Positions 1 through 5,060 of a stretch of 13,446 nucleotides of DNA are shown piece by piece (positions within the stretch are counted from its first letter, which is position 1; every line of letters starts with the position of its first letter). The notes below the pieces were generated by a model that was not told the DNA's origin, did no database searches, and saw nothing but the letters and a program-made list of their open reading frames with translations. Source of the stretch: an uncultured Dysosmobacter sp. (GTDB taxonomy: Bacteria; Bacillota; Clostridia; Oscillospirales; Oscillospiraceae). Location of the stretch: the NCBI GenBank assembly GCA_934504065.1, contig CAKSVQ010000052.1, forward strand, positions 1 through 13,446, given 5' to 3'. The translations under genes were made by a program, and so were the position numbers.

Positions 1-172
1 AGCGGAGGATGAGCAGGTGGGCCGTCAGCACCCAGGAGAGGGGGTTTCAGATGGAGATGCCCAGCAGAGTGGGCCAGTGGGGGACCACCAGGAAGACCCA
101 CAGGATCCGCAGGCCGCACACGCCGCCGACGCTGATGACCATGGGCGCCAGCGCATCCCCCGCGCCCCGCAG
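1..172 (-). pseudogene. MATE family efflux transporter, C-terminal fragment (decayed)
   Basis: Read on the minus strand from 172, the frame gives LRGAGDALAPMVISVGG, then a hydrophobic stretch with LRILWVFLVVP, then LLGISI, a TGA (47-49), and continues NPLSWVLTAHLLILR to the window edge. The RGAGD..APM..S motif followed by LRI.W.F and a late PLSW motif is the pattern of MATE (multidrug and toxin extrusion) transporters in their last third; those are polytopic membrane antiporters of drugs or toxins. The N-terminal two thirds are absent and the piece is joined in frame to the lipoprotein gene on its right. The in-frame TGA sits where the family has a sense codon, and the expected Tyr before PLSW is Asn, so this looks like a decaying remnant. 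How far it extends left of the window is unknown. Confidence 0.75.
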
Positions 173-1021
173 CGCAAAATAATACTTCTGACCGCTGACC
201 GGATCGGTCAGCGTTTCATAATAGGAATATCCCGGCAGCTCCGGCGCTTCCTGCGCCATGCCGTCATAATTGATCTCCGCGGGATAGCCCTCTGGCGGCG
301 TGTCGGCCACCGTGCCGTTTTCCAGATCCAAATACAGCCGAAGCGGCTCATCCCCACCGGGGGTAAATGTGTAAGAGACCAGATAGACCACACGCTCGTC
401 CGTTCCGTCCAGCGAAAGTCCCTCCATATCCGCCCCGTTCCAGCGGAAGTCCTGCTCCAACCACGGGGCAAACTCCTCTATGGGGAATACGGCGGCGGTC
501 CCGCCGTCTGGATTTAAAAAGGTCAGTCCGCCGTCCGCCCCGGCCAGGATCATCCGGCCGCAAACGCAGCCCAAAACGCTTCCGTCCCAGTCCATGGCCC
601 AGCGACCGTCCCACGCAGCAACCGTCATGCGGCTGCTGGCAGACCCCGGCGCGCCGCCGGAAAGGATCAAAAACTCCCCGTTCTGTGTCACGGAATCATA
701 AATCGGGTCGGTGACCAGCTTTCCCCCGGCGCTGACCAGTCCGTACCGGGGCAGGTGGTCAGTGATGTAATCGTTCACCCGCAAATCAGCCCCCACGTAG
801 GGCAGCAGCATTCCATAGTCTGCCCGGGGCGTAAGGCCGCTGCCGGGCTGATAGCCCGGGGCAAGGATATAGACCGCCCCCGTCGCTTCATAGGGGGTAA
901 GGTGTGACCAGTCCGTATACACCGGGGAGAGAGGCGCTTCTTCCTCCTTCGCCGAAGGAGTATCCGCCCCGCAGCCCACAAGCAGGCACAGCGCCAAAGT
1001 CCACAGCAGCAAACGCTTCAT
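47..1021 (-). CDS. Chimeric lipoprotein: WG-repeat-like lipoprotein fused to a MATE C-terminal tail
   Basis: The 324-residue frame starts with a lipoprotein signal peptide (lipobox LLVGC, Cys17), so residues 18 on should sit outside the membrane. Residues about 30-80 (PVYTDWSHLTPYE, LTPRADYG.LLPYVG) and a GLVS.GGKLVTDPIYD segment, which resembles WG/KWG beta repeats, match the upstream paralogue. Homology to the paralogue runs to DPVSGQKYYFA (residue 283). Residues 284-324 are instead the MATE segment LRGAGD...LLGISI. The paralogue has about 74 further residues that are missing here. The start is supported by AAGGAG (1031-1036) ten bases before the ATG. It lies 17 nt after the upstream paralogue and should be the last gene of that operon. 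Function is unknown, and the hydrophobic foreign tail probably makes the product abnormal. Confidence 0.7.
   Translation of the reverse strand: MKRLLLWTLALCLLVGCGADTPSAKEEEAPLSPVYTDWSHLTPYEATGAVYILAPGYQPGSGLTPRADYGMLLPYVGADLRVNDYITDHLPRYGLVSAGGKLVTDPIYDSVTQNGEFLILSGGAPGSASSRMTVAAWDGRWAMDWDGSVLGCVCGRMILAGADGGLTFLNPDGGTAAVFPIEEFAPWLEQDFRWNGADMEGLSLDGTDERVVYLVSYTFTPGGDEPLRLYLDLENGTVADTPPEGYPAEINYDGMAQEAPELPGYSYYETLTDPVSGQKYYFALRGAGDALAPMVISVGGVCGLRILWVFLVVPHWPTLLGISI
884..928. repeat. Direct repeat, copy A (paralogous lipoprotein N-termini)
   Basis: These 45 bases match 2026-2070 with only three mismatches that I count. They encode the shared SPVYTDWSHLTPYEA segment just after the lipobox in the two tandem lipoproteins. 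The repeat marks the two genes as a tandem duplication and could serve as a recombination substrate. Confidence 0.75.
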
Positions 1022-1038
1022 CTGTTCTATCTCCTTGC

Positions 1039-2160
1039 TCAGTCCAGATTCTGCTCCACCGTATAGCGGAACACGCAGATCCCGTCCATGCGGTAATAGC
1101 AGAACTGGCCGTTTTCCGTGCAGGCGATGAGATCATCCCACACCCACGGTTCAAAATTGTAGTTCATCGTAAGGGTCACATACGCCATAGTGCAGTCTTC
1201 CCGGACCACATTCCCCTCTTCATCCAGCAGGTCCGTTCCACTTCCTTCCTCAAACAGGCGCGTGGCCATCGCATAGCACTTTCCGGTAACGGGGTCGACA
1301 ATGGTGCTGCCCGTGTTATACCCGGGGAAGAACAATCGCTCTTCGTGGATGGGCTCGTACTCTGGCTCCCGGTAGTCCGGCGGGGCCTCTGCGGTAATGG
1401 CTCCGGTGGCGGCGTTCAGCCAGCACAGCGTCCAGCTTCCACCCGGCGCCTCCGGGTCCAGCCGGGTGACGCAGCCAATGTTCCCCGTCCACAGCAGGTC
1501 GCAGTCCTCGTCCCACTGCCAGACATAGTCCTCACCCAGCCATGGCTCCAGCGCATCCCGGGAAAATTCCACTACCGTGCGGCCCTCGGTGTCCACAATG
1601 AGGATAGGGCCGCTGGACAGGGTGAGCGCCAGTCGGTCCTCCGGCAGCACCTCGGTATTATAACACTCCCCTACCTCCTTCACCCAATGGCCATCCGGCG
1701 CGGCCAGCGTGATGGAAAAGCCGCCCTCCACCCACGTGTAGTCCGCCTCATGATGCCGGGCGGCGGCAATGCCGCGGTAAAGCAGCAGATACGGCGCATA
1801 GTCCGAAATATCCCGGCTGCGGCGTGGCATCTCGATCTTGGCATAGACCGGAGCCGTGACGATCTGGCCGTCTTCCGTAACAAGGCCCAGCGTGGAGAGC
1901 GCGCCCATATAGCTGTCGTTATCCAGATAGGTGCCGACATAAGGCAGCAGCGTGCCGTAATCCGCCCGGGGCGTCAACGTACCGTCCGGCTGATAGCCCG
2001 CGGCATAGGCATAGCGCTCCTCGGGCGCTTCATAGGGGGTGAGGTGCGACCAGTCGGTATACACCGGGGAGGGAGGCACTTCCTCCTCTGTCGGGGCGGC
2101 GGAGGAGCAGCCCGTGAGCAGGCAGACCGTCAGCGCCAGAAGCACCGCCCGCTGTCTCAT
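1039..2160 (-). CDS. Putative lipoprotein with WG-repeat-like segments
   Basis: A 373-residue secreted lipoprotein with signal peptide and lipobox LLTGC (Cys18). After an acidic spacer come PVYTDWSHLTPYE, LTPRADYGTLLPYVG and GLVTEDGQIVTAPVYAKIE; the last resembles a WG/KWG beta repeat. No catalytic motif is visible and I do not recognise a specific function. It is the intact paralogue of the truncated gene that follows, and shows what that gene should look like, including about 74 C-terminal residues absent there. The ATG overlaps the stop of the PstS-like gene (ATGA at 2157-2160), so translation is probably coupled; a GGGAG sits 7 nt before the ATG. Role in substrate sensing or binding at the cell surface is only inferred from the neighbouring binding protein. 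Confidence 0.8.
   Translation of the reverse strand: MRQRAVLLALTVCLLTGCSSAAPTEEEVPPSPVYTDWSHLTPYEAPEERYAYAAGYQPDGTLTPRADYGTLLPYVGTYLDNDSYMGALSTLGLVTEDGQIVTAPVYAKIEMPRRSRDISDYAPYLLLYRGIAAARHHEADYTWVEGGFSITLAAPDGHWVKEVGECYNTEVLPEDRLALTLSSGPILIVDTEGRTVVEFSRDALEPWLGEDYVWQWDEDCDLLWTGNIGCVTRLDPEAPGGSWTLCWLNAATGAITAEAPPDYREPEYEPIHEERLFFPGYNTGSTIVDPVTGKCYAMATRLFEEGSGTDLLDEEGNVVREDCTMAYVTLTMNYNFEPWVWDDLIACTENGQFCYYRMDGICVFRYTVEQNLD
2026..2070. repeat. Direct repeat, copy B
   Basis: Partner of the 884-928 repeat, in the equivalent position of the intact paralogue. The two copies are 1142 bp apart, about one gene length. Confidence 0.75.
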
Positions 2161-3080
2161 GTGCCGTCTCCCACATCCAGCACGGACACATAGCCCTCAT
2201 GGGCCACCAGCTTCTGGCCCTCTTCGCTCAAGATCCAGTCATAGAGAATTTTGGCCGGAGCGTCATCGAGCAGGTCCGCGGCAGTGAGCACATAGTAATT
2301 ATTCAGGAAGGGATATTCCCCGCTGCGGATGGTGTCGGCACAGGGCTGCACACCGTCCACAGAGAGAATTTTCAGCCCGTCGGCCATCTTCATATCATTG
2401 GCATAGTAGTAGACGGTATAGCCGATGGCGGATGAGGTATCGTCATACGCGGCCACGGCCTCGATCAGATCGCCCATTTCACCGCGCACGTAATCCGCCG
2501 GGGCATTCATCATGGGCAGGTCCTTCATCACCAGCTTCAGCATGGCGGTCTGGCTGCCTGCCTCGGCGTTGCGCTGGAAGGGGACGATCTCCTCATCGCT
2601 GCCGCCCACCTGCGACCAGTTGGTGATCTCTCCGGTGTATATCTTCTGAATTTCCTCCGTGGAAAGGTCCTCCACCGGATTATCGGCATTCACCACAAAC
2701 ACCAGCGCATCCACGGCAAATGGCTCCATGTTCCACTGGAAGTTCCGCGCCTCCTTCTCCTGCCAGATCGTCTCCGCAGGCTCGGCGGCGATCAGCAGAT
2801 CGGAACTGCCGTCCATCAGCGCCCGGTAGGACTGGGTGGTTTTCGAGAACTGGATAAGGTCGCTTACCTCCTCCCGGCTCTCGCCCAGCAGCACGCTGGC
2901 AATGGCCTGCCCCAGCGGGACGGTGGAAGTAGAGCCGTTGAGCTTGGGGAAATTCTCCCGGGTAAAAACGAACTGCTCCGCCGGAGGCGTTTCCGGCGTT
3001 TCGGCAGGGGTTTCTTTGGGGGCGCAGCCCGCCAGCAGTCCCACCGCCAGCAGCGGCGCAAGAAAACGGAACCATTTCAT
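2157..3080 (-). CDS. PstS-like phosphate-binding lipoprotein
   Basis: A 307-residue substrate-binding lipoprotein: signal peptide with lipobox LLAGC (Cys19), then a PBP-like fold with the marks of PstS phosphate-binding proteins: NGSTSTVPLGQAIAS, VNADNPVEDLSTEEIQKIYTGEITNWSQVGG, QRNAEAGSQTAM and SSAIGYTVYYYAN. PstS proteins capture phosphate for the PstCAB importer, but no permease or ATPase gene follows, so this is an orphan binding protein and may sense or scavenge instead. I chose the ATG at 3078-3080, 9 nt after AGGAG; a TTG immediately before it is an alternative that adds one residue. It is the first gene of a three-lipoprotein operon and overlaps the next gene by 4 nt. The general family is clear; the ligand is inferred. 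Confidence 0.85.
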   Translation of the reverse strand: MKWFRFLAPLLAVGLLAGCAPKETPAETPETPPAEQFVFTRENFPKLNGSTSTVPLGQAIASVLLGESREEVSDLIQFSKTTQSYRALMDGSSDLLIAAEPAETIWQEKEARNFQWNMEPFAVDALVFVVNADNPVEDLSTEEIQKIYTGEITNWSQVGGSDEEIVPFQRNAEAGSQTAMLKLVMKDLPMMNAPADYVRGEMGDLIEAVAAYDDTSSAIGYTVYYYANDMKMADGLKILSVDGVQPCADTIRSGEYPFLNNYYVLTAADLLDDAPAKILYDWILSEEGQKLVAHEGYVSVLDVGDGT

Positions 3081-3108
3081 CAAATAGCACTCCTTTCTTT
3101 GTTTGGTC

Positions 3109-3114
3109 AGTATA
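3109..3114 (-). promoter_or_regulatory. Candidate extended -10 promoter of the PstS-like operon
   Basis: The minus strand reads TGCTATACT, a TATAAT-like -10 (5 of 6) with the extended TGn motif. It lies about 29 nt before the ATG. No good -35 is found at 16-18 nt; a TTGTCA occurs 22 nt upstream. It is the best candidate start point between the hairpin array and the lipoprotein operon. Confidence 0.45.
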
Positions 3115-3154
3115 GCACGTCATTTCCTGCAAATCGTGACAATTTGGAAACAAA

Positions 3155-3347
3155 GAAACGAGACCGTCAAACAAGTGGCTTCGCCACTTGTTTGAGAAGG
3201 TTCCGCTGCGCTACGTGCCTCATGACCGCTGTGCAGTCATTTCGACACACGCTTCGCGCAAAGTGTGTTCTGCCACGCACATGTCGCGGCAGAACACGAA
3301 TTACATACCTTTCACGTCTGCGGACGTGAAACTCTGCGAGGCGTTTC
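3155..3347 (-). ncRNA. Hairpin-dense non-coding element (structured RNA or palindromic repeat)
   Basis: This gene-free stretch between spo0A and the PstS-like gene holds consecutive inverted repeats. They are 3310-3318/3323-3331 (9 bp, loop 4), 3266-3277/3285-3296 (12 bp, loop 7), about 3245-3250/3263-3268 (6 bp, sharing bases with the previous stem), 3222-3229/3233-3240 (8 bp, loop 3) and 3167-3179/3183-3195 (13 perfect bp, loop GAA on the minus strand). The two imperfect pairs (3275-3287 and 3227-3235) are A/C mismatches on the plus strand but G-U wobbles on the minus strand, so a minus-strand RNA is favoured. The ends carry a short inverted repeat, GAAACG (3155-3160) and CGTTTC (3342-3347). 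Frames cross the region but lack a ribosome binding site and recognisable protein. I do not recognise a named RNA family; it could equally be a dispersed repeat. Confidence 0.5.
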
Positions 3348-3388
3348 AAAAAGCGGAATCCGCCGCAGAGCGATGCTCTGCGGCGGAT
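3348..3388 (-). terminator. Rho-independent terminator of spo0A
   Basis: Starting 5 nt after the spo0A stop, the minus strand forms a 14-bp perfect stem (3375-3388 with 3358-3371, loop 3372-3374) rich in GC. TTTTT follows at 3348-3352 after a 5-nt gap. Confidence 0.8.
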
Positions 3389-3393
3389 CGTTC

Positions 3394-4158
3394 TTACATC
3401 GTCAGGCCGCGGCCGTTCTTCTGCTCCAGAACCAGCCGATCGGCGATCATGGCGATAAACTCGGAATTGGTGGGCTTTCCCTTAGTGTTGGAAACCGTGT
3501 AGCCAAAATACTTTTGCAGCGTTTCCAGATCACCCCGGTCCCATGCTACCTCGATGGCGTGGCGAATGGCCCGCTCCACCCGGGACGGCGTGGTGGAAAA
3601 GCGCTTGGCCACCGCCGGATACAGCACTTTAGTCACGGCGTTGATCACATCCATGTCCTCCACGGTGATCATGATGGCCTCCCGCAGGTACTGGTAGCCC
3701 TTGATGTGGGCCGGAACGCCGATCTCATGGATCACGGCGGTCACCTGATTTTTCAGTGCCGCCGCCCGTTCCTCCGGCGTGACGGCCTGCCCGAAGGCGG
3801 CGCACATCTGATCGATGAGCGTGCCCACTTCGCAGGGCTTGGGCAGGAAATAGCTCACACCGAGGGCGATGGCATCAGCCACCGCGCGGTCCGTGCAGAA
3901 AGCGGAAATCACGATCACCTTGGGCAGCGGCCCCTGCTTCTGGGCCTGACGCAGAAGAGAAAGGCCGTCGATCCCCGGCAGCATCAGATCCACCAGCAGC
4001 ATATCCGGCTTGCGCTGGGACAAAAGGCGCAGCGCCTCCGTCCCCTCTCCAACAGAGCCCACCACCGTGAACATTTCCGTCTTCTCTATCTCGTCCCGCA
4101 GCATCGTGCGGAATTCTTCGTTGGCATCGGCCAACAAAACCGTTTTTCTGTTGTCCAT
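3394..4158 (-). CDS. spo0A: Sporulation master regulator Spo0A
   Basis: Response regulator of 254 residues that, when phosphorylated, switches on entry into sporulation. Residues 1-120 are the receiver: phospho-acceptor Asp57 ([12 protein letters not shown]), Ser85 (VISAF) and Lys107 (LPKP). The C-terminal half is the Spo0A DNA-binding domain with its hallmark [17 protein letters not shown], then [18 protein letters not shown] with RG following, and [14 protein letters not shown]. Oddity: the acidic pocket normally reads ADDN, but here it is ADAN, so only Asp11 remains and the second Asp is Ala12. The ATG at 4156-4158 follows AAAAGGA by 9 nt; an in-frame TTG three codons earlier abuts the AGGA and is less likely. 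A 0A box upstream suggests autoregulation, and a terminator follows directly. Identity is certain from the C-terminal domain. Confidence 0.97.
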   Translation of the reverse strand: MDNRKTVLLADANEEFRTMLRDEIEKTEMFTVVGSVGEGTEALRLLSQRKPDMLLVDLMLPGIDGLSLLRQAQKQGPLPKVIVISAFCTDRAVADAIALGVSYFLPKPCEVGTLIDQMCAAFGQAVTPEERAAALKNQVTAVIHEIGVPAHIKGYQYLREAIMITVEDMDVINAVTKVLYPAVAKRFSTTPSRVERAIRHAIEVAWDRGDLETLQKYFGYTVSNTKGKPTNSEFIAMIADRLVLEQKNGRGLTM

Positions 4159-4225
4159 ACAATCCAATCCTTTTCCGTTTTTTCCGCATTGCAGCGGCTT
4201 GCATCCGCCGCATCCGCTTTTCTAT

Positions 4226-4254
4226 AAACTAGCATAAATTGTCAGTTTTTTCAA
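4226..4254 (-). promoter_or_regulatory. Candidate sigma-A promoter of spo0A
   Basis: The minus strand has TTGAAA (4249-4254), a 17-nt spacer ending in TGC, then TAGTTT (4226-4231): a weak -10 helped by an extended TGn. A better -35 word, TTGACA, lies at 4263-4268 but has no -10 at the right distance. The whole 4232-4300 stretch is AT-rich, unlike its surroundings. A sigma-H promoter is expected from other spore formers, but I cannot point to a convincing one. Confidence 0.35.
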
Positions 4255-4284
4255 TACGGAACTGTCAATAAATCCCAAAAATTA

Positions 4285-4291
4285 TTCGACA
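4285..4291 (-). promoter_or_regulatory. 0A box upstream of spo0A
   Basis: TGTCGAA on the minus strand is an exact match to the core Spo0A-binding site. It lies 127 nt before the spo0A ATG and just upstream of the candidate promoter, and 14 nt after the stop codon of the Nudix gene. Spo0A boxes upstream of spo0A are known in Bacillus and Clostridium, which fits autoregulation. Confidence 0.6.
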
Positions 4292-4305
4292 GATTTCTAA
4301 GGATT

Positions 4306-4887
4306 TCACGTTTTTTCGCTGTTTTGAGAGAGTTCTTCCAATTTTGCGTTGAGTTTTCTGTAAATTCGCTCCCGCATCCACGGCTCGGAGGAAACCGCCG
4401 GAACGTCGGAGAGCGCGAACCATCCCACCCGGCTGTTCTCCTCCGGGCGGCAGCGCACCGGAAGGGACGGGTCGCCCTCCAGCAGATAGGTCACATTCAG
4501 GTGCAGGTGGGAGGGCACATAGACCCCGTGCTTTTCGTGGCCGTTCACCGTGAGGATCTCCAGCGAAAAAATGCCGGGCAGCACCATGCGCGTTCCTGCA
4601 AGGCCGCTTTCCTCCTCCACCTCCCGGCGGGCCACCGCCGCCAAGTCCTGCTCACCGTCGGCATGGCCGCCCAGCCATGCCCACGAATCGTACAGGCGGT
4701 GATAGGCCAGCAGCGCCCGCTTCCGATCGGGGCTCACCACCCAGGCCGAGGCCGTGAAATGGGCCGAAGGGTTCTCCCGGCCAAAAAGTGCCTCGCCGCT
4801 CTTCAGCCGCCGCAGCATCTCTGCCCGGTCCTGCCGCTCCTGCTCGTTCCACGGACGATAGGCTTCTAATTCTCCGACCCAGTCCAA
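4306..4887 (-). CDS. Nudix hydrolase
   Basis: A predicted cytoplasmic Nudix-fold enzyme of 193 residues that hydrolyses a nucleoside-diphosphate-linked substrate; the substrate is not predictable. The Nudix box spans residues 74-96: GHADGE, DLAAVAR, then REVEEESGL, an exact REUxEExGU core that binds metal. The first Glu of the consensus (Gx5E) is Gln80. Before it come the N-terminal motif YRPWNEQE and HFTASAWVV..D....L..YH..Y.SWAWLGGH, typical of a Clostridia Nudix group. I chose the TTG at 4885-4887, preceded by GGGGTGA with a 4-nt spacer, because the protein family begins near that point. The frame is open further upstream but would run through the promoter. It has its own promoter, and ends 147 nt before the spo0A ATG with no clear terminator, so readthrough into spo0A is possible. 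Confidence 0.82.
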   Translation of the reverse strand: MDWVGELEAYRPWNEQERQDRAEMLRRLKSGEALFGRENPSAHFTASAWVVSPDRKRALLAYHRLYDSWAWLGGHADGEQDLAAVARREVEEESGLAGTRMVLPGIFSLEILTVNGHEKHGVYVPSHLHLNVTYLLEGDPSLPVRCRPEENSRVGWFALSDVPAVSSEPWMRERIYRKLNAKLEELSQNSEKT

Positions 4888-4939
4888 ACGCTCACCCCGC
4901 CATGTATATATAGTATCCTGTAAAGTATGATATAGGAGT

Positions 4940-4969
4940 ATTATATACACGCCGCAGGCGGCTTGTCTA
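4940..4969 (-). promoter_or_regulatory. Sigma-A promoter of the Nudix gene, with a dyad in the spacer
   Basis: Minus strand: TAGACA (4964-4969), 18-nt spacer, perfect TATAAT (4940-4945). The spacer contains GCCGC-CT-GCGGC (4951-4962), a palindrome placed where a bound repressor or activator would act. The predicted transcript starts about 45 nt before the TTG start. Confidence 0.65.
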
Positions 4970-4974
4970 CTGAA

Positions 4975-4997
4975 AATTCCGATATACTGCCGGAATT
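4975..4997 (-). terminator. Weak hairpin downstream of the LuxR-type gene
   Basis: AATTCCG (4991-4997 read on the minus strand) pairs with CGGAATT (4975-4981) across a 9-nt loop, and the minus strand continues TTC. The stem is short and AT-rich. It is the only terminator-like structure between the regulator and the Nudix promoter, so it may end the regulator transcript. Confidence 0.3.
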
Positions 4998-5060
4998 GTG
5001 GAAAAGATGGCAAAAAGATACCATTAAGGCGGCGGTTTTCGGCACTTGCAACCGTTCCGT

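Noticed and set aside
3167..3349. 60-residue open frame on the minus strand across the hairpin array, and overlapping open frames on the plus strand
   Set aside because: It starts with TTG without a ribosome binding site and its codons simply follow the palindromes; both strands are open because the region is GC-rich and stop-poor.
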